Position numbers and translations under genes: made by a program. 64,000 nucleotides of DNA from Anaeromicropila populeti (GTDB taxonomy: Bacteria; Bacillota; Clostridia; Lachnospirales; Lachnospiraceae): NCBI RefSeq assembly GCF_900112775.1, contig NZ_FOYZ01000001.1:1-64000 (forward strand). Direction: 5' to 3'. A model generated the notes under the pieces. That model searched no databases, was not told where the DNA came from, and saw nothing but the letters and a program-made list of their open reading frames with translations. Below are positions 8,682 through 17,085 of this stretch, piece after piece. Numbering within the stretch: the first letter of the stretch is position 1; every line of letters begins with the position of its first letter.

Positions 8682-8991
8682 AAACATTTAACATATCAAG
8701 GATTGCTTTCTTTGGTTTTGCTCCAACAGAATTACTAACAACCCTTCCATCCTTTATTACAATAAGGGTCGGAATCGTCATTACCTTGAATTTAGAAGCC
8801 AGTTCTGGCTGTTCATCTACATTCACTTTACCTATTTTAGCTTCTGTCACTTCTCCTGCAAGTTCCTCTACAATTGGAAGGAGCATTTGACATGGTCCAC
8901 ACCATGGAGCCCAAAAATCTAGTAAAACCGGCTTGTCTGATTTCAACACTTCACTCTCAAAATTTCCCTTTGTTATTTTTATTGCTGCCAT
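8680..8991 (-). CDS. thioredoxin
   Basis: A 103-residue cytoplasmic thioredoxin with the active site FWAPWCGPCQ, cis-proline motif MTIPTL and the usual length. It is the last gene of the leftward operon starting with the ferredoxin at 10860. Together with CcdA and TlpA next door it could feed electrons across the membrane. The sequence is short by a few residues at the N-terminus compared with the housekeeping trxA of many species, so this may be a pathway-specific thioredoxin. Confidence 0.9.
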   Translation of the reverse strand: MAAIKITKGNFESEVLKSDKPVLLDFWAPWCGPCQMLLPIVEELAGEVTEAKIGKVNVDEQPELASKFKVMTIPTLIVIKDGRVVSNSVGAKPKKAILDMLNV

Positions 8992-9016
8992 ATGAATCTC
9001 TCCTTTATTTTCATTT

Positions 9017-9559
9017 TTATAATTGTTGACTCATTTCATATATTTTCTCACGTTCCTCTTGTCTGGTTGCTTTTTCCAGCAGGAATGCAATTAGAACAAT
9101 TCCTATCAGATTGCAGATAAATCGAAGAAACATGTAAGAAAAGCCAAGACTGCTTACTTCAAATAGTATTAGCGGAAGCTTTGTTGTAGCCCACGCTCCA
9201 ATAAATAAAAATACGTTAAACAGGCGGACTCCTTTTTTTAACAAAATTCCAGCCACCGGAAAAGCGGCATATAGTGGTCCTGCGGCGGCTGACCCTAATA
9301 GAAAGGCAAGCAGCGCACCTTTTATTCCTGAATCGGCACCCATAAATTTCATCATAGTTTCTTTTTCCACCCAGACATCAAGCAGACCAAGCAGGACAAA
9401 TATTGGTGGAATTACCATGAGCATTTCCTTAAGGTTTTTTGCTGTAATGATGAAGGATTCTTTTCCTAGTTCAGGATATATAAATAAAACAATTAAATTA
9501 ATAACTAAGAATACTCCAAAAAAACGATATCTTTTTATTATCTTCTTCCAGTTCTGCAT
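9017..9559 (-). CDS. half-size ArsP/DUF318-type permease (second half)
   Basis: A 180-residue membrane protein with about five helices and the permease motif GSAAAGPLYAAFPVAG. It corresponds to one half of the roughly 300-residue ArsP/YraQ (DUF318) permeases. The gene overlaps its upstream partner by one base and the partner carries the complementary half, so the two are likely to assemble as one transporter. Family members are known to export methylated arsenicals or are associated with redox proteins; no substrate can be assigned here. Confidence 0.72.
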   Translation of the reverse strand: MQNWKKIIKRYRFFGVFLVINLIVLFIYPELGKESFIITAKNLKEMLMVIPPIFVLLGLLDVWVEKETMMKFMGADSGIKGALLAFLLGSAAAGPLYAAFPVAGILLKKGVRLFNVFLFIGAWATTKLPLILFEVSSLGFSYMFLRFICNLIGIVLIAFLLEKATRQEEREKIYEMSQQL

Positions 9560-10041
9560 TATTTGTAAATAATCCCTCCTAATAGTACGGAAATCACAAC
9601 GGCATAGAAAAATGCAAATAAATTTCTTTTAATTGTTGTGCTTCTTCCAAAATATTGTATTTCTACTGGCATGGTTACAATCCCTACCATCATCAGCGTT
9701 GTGATAAACATGGTAATCTGTCCATAGCCGGCTCCTGCCTTTAACAGGGAAGCAGCCAGCGGAAATGCAACAAATCCAGGTATTAGTGTAATGGAACCAA
9801 TGATGGCTGCCAGTGCCATCCCCAGTACTCCTGACTCACTTCCTAATAAAGAAGAAATCATTTCTTTATCTAGTACGGAAAGCATCATTCCAATAATTAG
9901 CAACACAGTAAACAACTGGGGTAAAATATTTTCAAATGACTTCCATGCCTTCTTTAATGCCATTTTTGTCTTTTTCTTATCCTTACTCCATGATGCAATC
10001 AGCAATACACTCATGGTTCCGTATAATACATAAGTAAACAC
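9559..10041 (-). CDS. half-size ArsP/DUF318-type permease (first half)
   Basis: A 160-residue membrane protein with about four to five helices and the motif GSITLIPGFVAFPLAASLLK, matching the repeated GS-P-AFP-A-LL-K signature also found in the next gene. It probably represents the other inverted half of a DUF318/ArsP-type permease. It lies between a NapH-like iron-sulfur membrane protein and its partner half, with a one-base overlap to the latter. The split into two tandem genes is unusual compared with single-chain homologues. Confidence 0.7.
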   Translation of the reverse strand: MFTYVLYGTMSVLLIASWSKDKKKTKMALKKAWKSFENILPQLFTVLLIIGMMLSVLDKEMISSLLGSESGVLGMALAAIIGSITLIPGFVAFPLAASLLKAGAGYGQITMFITTLMMVGIVTMPVEIQYFGRSTTIKRNLFAFFYAVVISVLLGGIIYK

Positions 10042-10058
10042 TATTTTCCTCCTTTGGA

Positions 10059-10634
10059 TTACTCCTTTATTTTACAAATCATCTGTGTCATGGTACCCAT
10101 TGGACAATACACACACCAGGAACGCGGCTTGAAGAGAAGCATTGTAACTAATCCAAGTAAGGTTGAAGTTAGCATAAGACTATAAAATCCAAATGCAAAC
10201 TGCGCAACCCAAGGAGCTGCAATTGTCCCATGATATGCCCACGTCCACGGCATTTTAAACGTCCACAGCAAGGTTACAACCTGCTTTAAACCACTTACTT
10301 CTGAAAAAACCAGATACGTATAGAATACCATATTAGCAAACATTGTTAAAAAGAAAATTAAAAATCCGTATCGGAACCATTTACTTCGAATAAACTTAGG
10401 CAATGGTTTATTTCTGGATAGTTTGAATTTACCTCCCAGCAGATGGAACAGCTGCCCCCTGCCACAATAACGGTTACAATATGCCTTATTTCCTTTTGTG
10501 ATAGAAATAAGTAACGGAATAAGAAAACAAAGCATTCCCAGCCATGCAAATAAAATATTTACAAAGCCTAAAACCAGATAAAGCGCAGAAGCAATCCATA
10601 AATATTCATACCATTTTTTATGTCTTTTCTTCAT
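10059..10634 (-). CDS. NapH-like 4Fe-4S membrane protein
   Basis: A 191-residue protein with about four transmembrane helices and two cysteine motifs, YCNRYCGRGQLF in the first half and CVYCPMGTMTQMIC near the C-terminus. The pattern is that of the NapH/CcoG-like polyferredoxin membrane proteins, which carry electrons between the quinone pool or ferredoxin and a membrane partner. It overlaps functionally with the ferredoxin gene just upstream (one base apart), and the permease pair follows. The first motif has Gly where many relatives have Pro, so cluster binding there is less certain. Confidence 0.75.
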   Translation of the reverse strand: MKKRHKKWYEYLWIASALYLVLGFVNILFAWLGMLCFLIPLLISITKGNKAYCNRYCGRGQLFHLLGGKFKLSRNKPLPKFIRSKWFRYGFLIFFLTMFANMVFYTYLVFSEVSGLKQVVTLLWTFKMPWTWAYHGTIAAPWVAQFAFGFYSLMLTSTLLGLVTMLLFKPRSWCVYCPMGTMTQMICKIKE

Positions 10635-10635
10635 A

Positions 10636-10860
10636 CTAATTCTCCTCCTGCTGACTTGCTTCTGTTATCATTTCAATTACGCATGCTGGACAGATTTTTT
10701 CACAAAGCCCACATCCCACACATAAATCCTTATCTACTTTTGCAGTAACACCTTTTGGCACAGATATTGCAGTTCTTGGACAAACTCCTGCGCAGCTTCC
10801 ACAAGCTACACACTTACTTTCTAAAACCTCCGCATATCTTTTACGTCTCTGCACTGCCAT
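10636..10860 (-). CDS. small two-cluster 4Fe-4S ferredoxin
   Basis: A 74-residue ferredoxin starting at the ATG at 10860, which has GGAGG 7 bases upstream; an in-frame ATG six codons earlier overlaps that site. Two complete CxxCxxCxxxCP motifs are present, CVACGSCAGVCP and CVGCGLCEKICP. First gene of the leftward operon ferredoxin, NapH-like protein, two half-permeases, thioredoxin. Probably supplies low-potential electrons to the NapH-like partner. Confidence 0.88.
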   Translation of the reverse strand: MAVQRRKRYAEVLESKCVACGSCAGVCPRTAISVPKGVTAKVDKDLCVGCGLCEKICPACVIEMITEASQQEEN

Positions 10861-10888
10861 AAATGAACCTCCATTCAACTTTTGCCCT

Positions 10889-10930
10889 ATTCTATCACAT
10901 ACTTTTTTTTTATTCTGTGACTAAATCACA
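10889..10930 (-). promoter_or_regulatory. candidate Crp/Fnr-activated promoter of the ferredoxin operon
   Basis: TGTGACTAAATCACA at 10916-10930 is a perfect inverted repeat of Crp-type half-sites (TGTGA and TCACA), with a five-base spacer where six is usual. A TAGAAT -10 box lies at 10894-10889 on the minus strand, and no good -35 box is seen. The palindrome centre is about 40 bases upstream of the predicted transcription start, the position of class II activator sites. The Crp/Fnr-family gene at 7960 is the obvious candidate regulator. Confidence 0.5.
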
Positions 10931-10952
10931 TATCTATTCTCTTTTTTTTAAA

Positions 10953-12656
10953 TTAAATATCTTCCCCTCGTAAACTCATAAACGTGCCGTAAATATCTAG
11001 TATGCCATATCCCCATTCCCGATTCGGGTACGTCAGGTTGGGATTTCGTTTTACCCCTCTTACTAAATATTTTTTTGCCTGAGAGGTGTCCATACCTCTG
11101 TCATTCCCTCTCACGATCCCCCACTCTAACAGCATACCAGTTACTCCTGTGGTCAGAGCCGCTGCAATACTAGATCCAGATTGTGGCGCAAATGTATTTC
11201 CTGGCTGCGGGCTATATACATTTACACCTGGCGCTGCCATCTCTGGTTTCACGTAATCAGTTCTGGAATACCCGCGGCTGGCAAAATTATACAAACTTTG
11301 ATTAACAGGGTCATACGGAGTAACTGTGATTGCATACAACGCATTGCCTGGATTGGTAATTGTTGTATAGGTATTAGGATTTAAGAAAAAGGTTTCATCT
11401 GAAATAAAATTTCTCATAGGAAGCCAGATGTGAAAACCCGATGAAATAATTCCACTATATACATTAAATCTCCAGATACCTGGAGCAACATTTTTAAAGC
11501 GCATTAAGATAAGCTGATCTCCTGACTGAGATTCTACTAATAAGAAATCAATATTTATGATTGTATTCTCAAATAGAAATTTAACTTCCCTGTGTTCATT
11601 TAACCGTGCTGGTATTCGGGGAATGTACTGTCCTGTTGGTGACAATATATCAATGGAATACGTCCCTGGTGTATTTCCCCAAAGTTCCATTGTAAAACCA
11701 GTATCCTTTTCCCCTACTTTCAATTCAACGGTATTAAACCCCTTTGTCTTATCGATTTCTCCATAATAGTGATGACCACTGTTCCCTTCATTACCTCCCG
11801 CAGCCGTAATACAAGTCCCTACCTGATTGGATAAACGGGCAATACTGTCTGCCAGTGCCTCCCGTCCGTCATGGCTGCCCTGATTGCTTCCCAGACCGAT
11901 ACAGATTGCAATGGGTTTTTTCAGTTTTCGGGCGGCATTAAATAAGTAACGCAGTCCAAACATTATGTCATTCTCCTGGTAAGCTATTGCCTCTTCCGGT
12001 ACACGAAAATATTCCTTTAATGCTCTTTTGGCTGGTTTTAGCTTTACAACCACAAATTCTGCCGCTGGCAATACACCTGAAAAATCGCTCTCCGTCATGC
12101 GGTTTCCTCCTGCAAGTCCTGCTAATGTAGTACCATGCCCTATCTCATCTTTGCTGGGAACTATTGAATATGGATTTTTCATTTTTAGTGCCTCATTTAT
12201 TTGCTTTCTACTATATTCTGTTCCATAAAAAAAGGTATCTTCCGTTGCCTTGGTATTGGGAATGGACTGATCCCAAATGGAAACAATTCGCGTAGAGTTA
12301 TCACTGTTTCGAAACAATGGATTTGTATAATCAATTCCTGTATCCACAAATCCCAATAGGATATCCTGTCCCCGCAGACCTAGATATGGAATATTCTGAA
12401 TCTTTACAACACCAAGTTCATCTAGACTGGTCATATCCACAAGACCAAATAATTTAGGAATAATTGAATATCCAATTAGACTTGTAATTTCTTTCTTTAC
12501 CTTTTCTGCTGAATAATAAATAACTGCATACTTATTATCAATAATATTCATTGCTGTCGTATCAAACTGCTCGATTTCTTCGCTGCTTATGTTATATTCA
12601 ATGATACCGTCTACATACTCTTCACTATAAATCTTTATTCTGTCCTCCTCCAGCAT
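10953..12656 (-). CDS. Csp-like subtilase (S8 family serine protease)
   Basis: A 567-residue S8 peptidase of the clostridial CspABC/germination-protease-like group. The catalytic Asp is in GFVDTGIDYTNP, the His in DEIGHGTTLAG, and the Ser in QSGSSIAAAL, where Ser replaces the usual Thr before the nucleophile. The oxyanion Asn is in ITAAGGNEGNSG. There is no signal peptide, and a large insert lies between the His and Ser blocks. It ends in EWGYGILDIYG. Start chosen behind AAAGGATG. About 75 percent similar to the gene immediately upstream, so the pair is a recent tandem duplication. A sporulation or germination role is known for relatives, inferred here. Confidence 0.85.
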   Translation of the reverse strand: MLEEDRIKIYSEEYVDGIIEYNISSEEIEQFDTTAMNIIDNKYAVIYYSAEKVKKEITSLIGYSIIPKLFGLVDMTSLDELGVVKIQNIPYLGLRGQDILLGFVDTGIDYTNPLFRNSDNSTRIVSIWDQSIPNTKATEDTFFYGTEYSRKQINEALKMKNPYSIVPSKDEIGHGTTLAGLAGGNRMTESDFSGVLPAAEFVVVKLKPAKRALKEYFRVPEEAIAYQENDIMFGLRYLFNAARKLKKPIAICIGLGSNQGSHDGREALADSIARLSNQVGTCITAAGGNEGNSGHHYYGEIDKTKGFNTVELKVGEKDTGFTMELWGNTPGTYSIDILSPTGQYIPRIPARLNEHREVKFLFENTIINIDFLLVESQSGDQLILMRFKNVAPGIWRFNVYSGIISSGFHIWLPMRNFISDETFFLNPNTYTTITNPGNALYAITVTPYDPVNQSLYNFASRGYSRTDYVKPEMAAPGVNVYSPQPGNTFAPQSGSSIAAALTTGVTGMLLEWGIVRGNDRGMDTSQAKKYLVRGVKRNPNLTYPNREWGYGILDIYGTFMSLRGEDI

Positions 12657-12704
12657 AATGCTTCATCCTTTCTATATTATATATGCTGCTGGAAACTAAA
12701 AACT

Positions 12705-14405
12705 TTATCCTTCTCCCCGCAGACTGATAAAAATTCCGTATACATCTAACATTCCATATCCCCATTCCTTGTTAGGATACACCACATTAGGCATTCTTTT
12801 TACTCCCCGGATTAAATATTTTTTTGTCTGTACCGTGTCCATTCCCCTGTCGTTTCCTTTAACAATTCCCCATTCCAGCAGCATTGCGGTAACACCTGCT
12901 GTAAATGCAGCTGCTATGCTGGAACCTGACTGAGGCTGAAACTGATTATTCAGAGCTGGCGTATATACATTTACACCTGGGGCTGCCAACTCAGGTTTTA
13001 CAACTCCTGTTCTAGAATACCCTCTGCTGGAATATATGTATATACTTTTATTTGTGTGGTCATAAGGAACCACCGTAATTGCAAACATTGCATTTCCTGG
13101 ATTTGTTATGGTGGTATCTGGATTGGGATTAACAAAAAAAGTCTGGTCTGATATAAATCCCCGCATGGGAAGCCATATATGAAACCCTGAAGAAATAGGT
13201 CCGCTATATACATTGAACCGCCAGATTCCTGGTGCTGAATTCTTAAACCGCAATAAAATCAACTGATCTCCCGATTGTGTTTCCAGCAATAAATAATCCA
13301 CAATAACCGTTGTATTTTCAAATAGAAAACTTATCACTCGATGTTCATTAAAAGTCGCTGGTATCCGTGGAACATATTGTCCAGTTGGGGATAACATGTC
13401 AATGGAATAAGTCCCCGGTACTCCACCCCACAGTTCCATGGAAAATCCCTGTTCATTTTCTCCAACCTTTAATTCCACTGTCGTATAGCCTTTACTTTTA
13501 TCTACTTCTCCATAGAAATGGTGACCGCTGTTCCCTTCATTCCCTCCTGCAATGGTGATAGCTATTCCAACCTGATCCGAAAGGGTATTTATCATATCAC
13601 TTAGTACTCCAGTTCCACCATGGCTGCCTTGATTGGTGCCAAGTCCAATACAAATTGCAATTGGTTTTTTCAACCTTCTTGCCATATTAAACAAGTATTG
13701 CAGCCCAAACATAATATCATTTTCCTGATAACAGATGGCATCTTCTGGAATTAAAAAAAAATTTCTTAAAGTCTCCTTAGCAGGCTTTAACTTTACAATT
13801 ACATATTCTGCTGCTGGGGCAACACCTGCGAAATTTTCATTCTCTAATCGCGATCCACCTGCAAGCCCTGCTAATGCAGTTCCATGTCCTATCTCATCTG
13901 TACTTGGAACTATGGACAATGGGTCATCACTTTGCAGCGCCTCATTAATTTGTTCTCTCGTATATTCTGTTCCATAATAAAAGGTTCTGTCTGTTGCCTG
14001 CAAGTTTGGTATAGACTGATCCCAGATGGATACAATACGTGTGGTATTATCGCTGTATTGAAATAATGGATTGGTGTATTCAATACCCGTATCAATAAAT
14101 CCCAATAACACATCCTGCCCCCGAAGAGACAGATAAGGAATATTCTGAATCTTAGTAACACCTATTTCTTCTAAGCTGCTGGTCTCCACCAGTCCAAACA
14201 ATTTGGGAATGACGTAATAACCACTTTGATTAACAAGTGGTTCTGAGATTTTTGAATTTGGAAAATATATTACCGCATATTTTTCATCTATAAAATTTCT
14301 TGGATCTTTTTCAAATGTCAATAACTCTTCGCCGCTAACATTATATTCTATAATCAAATCTGCATATTCCTGACTATATATTCTTTTTCTGTCTTCTTGC
14401 TTCAT
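12705..14405 (-). CDS. Csp-like subtilase (S8 family serine protease), tandem paralogue
   Basis: A 566-residue S8 peptidase, close paralogue of the gene at 10953-12656. The triad is complete: Asp in GFIDTGIEYTNP, His in DEIGHGTALAG, Ser in QSGSSIAAAF. The C-terminal end EWGYGMLDVYG gives the normal length for comparison with the split third copy at 22237-29866. It starts behind AAAGGG. A CATATACT sequence at 14452-14445 resembles the -10 element of mother-cell sporulation sigma factors, though no convincing -35 was found. No signal peptide, so it probably acts inside the cell or spore layers. Confidence 0.85.
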   Translation of the reverse strand: MKQEDRKRIYSQEYADLIIEYNVSGEELLTFEKDPRNFIDEKYAVIYFPNSKISEPLVNQSGYYVIPKLFGLVETSSLEEIGVTKIQNIPYLSLRGQDVLLGFIDTGIEYTNPLFQYSDNTTRIVSIWDQSIPNLQATDRTFYYGTEYTREQINEALQSDDPLSIVPSTDEIGHGTALAGLAGGSRLENENFAGVAPAAEYVIVKLKPAKETLRNFFLIPEDAICYQENDIMFGLQYLFNMARRLKKPIAICIGLGTNQGSHGGTGVLSDMINTLSDQVGIAITIAGGNEGNSGHHFYGEVDKSKGYTTVELKVGENEQGFSMELWGGVPGTYSIDMLSPTGQYVPRIPATFNEHRVISFLFENTTVIVDYLLLETQSGDQLILLRFKNSAPGIWRFNVYSGPISSGFHIWLPMRGFISDQTFFVNPNPDTTITNPGNAMFAITVVPYDHTNKSIYIYSSRGYSRTGVVKPELAAPGVNVYTPALNNQFQPQSGSSIAAAFTAGVTAMLLEWGIVKGNDRGMDTVQTKKYLIRGVKRMPNVVYPNKEWGYGMLDVYGIFISLRGEG

Positions 14406-14535
14406 ATCACAGCCTGCCCTTTCCCAAATCTAATCTTTCGTATAAGTATATGAACGCATGGTACAAATTAAAACACAATTTCCATATATCGCGTTTGGTC
14501 CTATTATATCACCAGCATCACCATACATATAAGAA

Positions 14536-15489
14536 TCAAACTTCCTGACAATTCCCTCTGGTGTATTCTAAATGATAAGAATTCACTTTTTGGAAAACCT
14601 TTGGGTCAATAATGGCCTGGTGATGATTTTCTATTCTCTTCCACTTTTCTTTCTCAATTAACCTGGACTTCTTGCTTCCTATTTCTTTCACCTTGTATTT
14701 GCTGTAAATAAACGTTCCAATATAAACTTCATTCTTCAGTATAGACTGGACCACCTGAATACTCCACACATAGGTTTTAACTGGAGCATCTGGTGTCTTT
14801 CTTTTCTGTTTAAACATAGCTGGTGTTGGTACCTGCTTTTGATTTAACATCCCTGCTATCTCTCCCGGCCTCTTGCCTTCCTCTGTCCAAAGAAAGATAT
14901 CCCGCACAACCTCTGCCTCCTCCTTTTGAACTAGAAGCTGGTTTCTATTCCCAGAGTCCTTATAATAACCAAACGGTTCACTGCCATTGGCATACTGCCC
15001 GCTGCTCTTCTTCACCTCCAAAGATGCTTTTACCTTTTCCGAAATATCTTTGCAGTAAAAATCTGCAAGAATACTTTTAAATGCCACATCCAGACCAGCC
15101 ATGTTTTCTTTTAGGCAGCTGCTGTCATACCCGTCACTAATGGAAATAAAACGGACTCCCATAAAAGGAAAAATCTGTTCCAAATAACTTCCCAATTCAA
15201 TGTAATCTCTTGAGAATCTGGAGAAGTCCTTTACTATCACCGTATGAACCTCCCCCTTCTTTAAAGCTTTAAAAAGCTGCTGAATGGCTGGCCGCAGAAA
15301 ATTACTTCCACTATATCCATCATCGTAAAACTCAATTACTTCTTCACTCTCAAATTCTTTCTTTGACCTGATAAAAGCTTGTATCATTACCCTTTGGTTG
15401 GTAATGCTGTTACTTTCCTCAAAAAAGCCTTTATCCTCTACGGATATTCGCATATAAACTGCCACATACTGCTTACCGCTCATTTTCAT
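14536..15489 (-). CDS. serine recombinase, short form without zinc ribbon
   Basis: A 317-residue large-serine-recombinase relative. The resolvase catalytic domain has the nucleophile serine in YMRISVED (about residue 16) and the conserved VKDFSRFSRDYIE arginine block. A recombinase domain follows (residues about 165-300). The zinc ribbon and coiled coil found in its two neighbours are absent, since the protein stops right after the recombinase domain. Last of three consecutive recombinase genes, overlapping the upstream one by 17 bases. Two ATG starts three codons apart are possible. Confidence 0.88.
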   Translation of the reverse strand: MKMSGKQYVAVYMRISVEDKGFFEESNSITNQRVMIQAFIRSKKEFESEEVIEFYDDGYSGSNFLRPAIQQLFKALKKGEVHTVIVKDFSRFSRDYIELGSYLEQIFPFMGVRFISISDGYDSSCLKENMAGLDVAFKSILADFYCKDISEKVKASLEVKKSSGQYANGSEPFGYYKDSGNRNQLLVQKEEAEVVRDIFLWTEEGKRPGEIAGMLNQKQVPTPAMFKQKRKTPDAPVKTYVWSIQVVQSILKNEVYIGTFIYSKYKVKEIGSKKSRLIEKEKWKRIENHHQAIIDPKVFQKVNSYHLEYTRGNCQEV

Positions 15490-17068
15490 ACTCTCCTTCT
15501 ATGGTCTGTCGAAACTCTAATACAAGTTCCATTCTCTTTTCTGAATAGAGTACTATTTTGTTCACCATGCCACATAAGAAATCATCTGTCAACGCATTCA
15601 ATAGTCGTCTATTTTCTACTCCTTTTCTTTCTATTTCTTCTATTCTGTTCTTCACCTCTTTTTCCCGTCTTTCTAAAAATAAGCGGTTCTGCCGGACTTC
15701 CCTCTGCCTCTTTAAAAATTCCTTTTCTTCCATGTTCCCTTCTATATAATGCTGGAAGTCACGGCTAAACATTTTTTCTGCGTACCCCTTCCTTTCTTTT
15801 ATTTGTATCAGTTCATTTTTCACGCTGAATACTGCCGTTTTTTTTGCTTTTTCGTTTAATTTTAAAAAACCTTGCTGCTCCAGCCTGCTCATTAAAAACT
15901 CTCTTTGCATACTAGCTTCTATAATAAGTAAAAGTTCTCTTTCTTGTATGGTTTTTCTGCTGCATTTTCTTTCGTCCTGATACTGACTGTTTCCACAATA
16001 GTAAGAAATCCTTCTTATCTCTGTCCCCCTTGCTCTATAATATGCCTTTCTTAATTTTTTTTGACACTCTCCACAGAAAACCACTTCTCCCAACAACCCT
16101 CCTGCCCCATCAGCACCGCTCTTTGTTCTAGTCCTTTGATTATTTAAAAGAAGTTTGCTGACCTGTTGGAACACCTCATCTTCTACAATTGGCATATGAG
16201 CGTTTTTTACAATAAATTGATCTTCCACAACTGTTTTTCTAGCTTTATGATTTTCATAAAGTCTGCTGCTGGATTTCCTTTGAACCAGTTGACCTATATA
16301 AACTGAATTTTGTAAAAGTTCTTTTATCACATCTGTTTTCCAGGCAAACAGCTTTTCCCCCTCCTTTCTTCTTACATGTCCATATTTCCTGTACTCACTG
16401 ATTCGATGAACATGTTTCTGATATAATTGTCCTGCTATTTCTTTACACCCCATTCCTGTAAGATACTGCTGGAAAATCCATCGCACAATAATCGCCGCTT
16501 CAAGTTCCATTTCTAATAAACGCTTTCCCTCTTTCCATACGACACAATACCCATAAGGTGCTATGCTCCCCATAAAACTTCCTTTTTCCTGAAGCATCCA
16601 TTTTGTGTCGCTGACACGCTTTGATATATCCTTTGCATACAGTTCATTTACAAGGTTTTTTATGTTTACCACCATTTTCTGGTTTTCAACATCCTCCGCC
16701 AGGCTGTCATACCCGTCTGCTATCGCAATAAAACGTACCTTTAAAAAAGGAAATATTCTATCTACATAATTTCCTGTTTCAATATGGTCTCTTCCAAATC
16801 GGGAAAAATCCTTCACCACGATACAGTTGATTCTGCCTGCTTTTACATCTGCCATCATCCTTTGAAATCCACTTCTTTCAAAATCAGTACCTGTTCTCCC
16901 ACAATCCTGATACACCGCTCCAATTTCAATATCTGCTGCCTGCTCCACGTATTTTTTGGCAAGATCTATTTGTGTCTCAATAGACTCTGTTTTCCGATCC
17001 CTGGAATCAACCGATAATCTGGCATATACTCCAGCAGTATATATTCTCTCTGCTTTCTGTCCACTCAT
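15473..17068 (-). CDS. large serine recombinase
   Basis: A 531-residue recombinase. Catalytic domain with nucleophile serine in VYARLSVDSRD and the VKDFSRFGRDHIETG block; recombinase domain about residues 165-300; a Cys4 zinc ribbon (CGECQKKLRKAYY, YYCGNSQYQDERKC) and a Lys/Glu-rich coiled coil near the C-terminus (about 400-490). It is the middle of three recombinase genes. Such sets in Clostridia often act together to integrate or excise one element. Start behind AAAGGAAA. Confidence 0.9.
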   Translation of the reverse strand: MSGQKAERIYTAGVYARLSVDSRDRKTESIETQIDLAKKYVEQAADIEIGAVYQDCGRTGTDFERSGFQRMMADVKAGRINCIVVKDFSRFGRDHIETGNYVDRIFPFLKVRFIAIADGYDSLAEDVENQKMVVNIKNLVNELYAKDISKRVSDTKWMLQEKGSFMGSIAPYGYCVVWKEGKRLLEMELEAAIIVRWIFQQYLTGMGCKEIAGQLYQKHVHRISEYRKYGHVRRKEGEKLFAWKTDVIKELLQNSVYIGQLVQRKSSSRLYENHKARKTVVEDQFIVKNAHMPIVEDEVFQQVSKLLLNNQRTRTKSGADGAGGLLGEVVFCGECQKKLRKAYYRARGTEIRRISYYCGNSQYQDERKCSRKTIQERELLLIIEASMQREFLMSRLEQQGFLKLNEKAKKTAVFSVKNELIQIKERKGYAEKMFSRDFQHYIEGNMEEKEFLKRQREVRQNRLFLERREKEVKNRIEEIERKGVENRRLLNALTDDFLCGMVNKIVLYSEKRMELVLEFRQTIEGEYENER

Positions 17069-17085
17069 TGATTTTCCTTTCTTTT

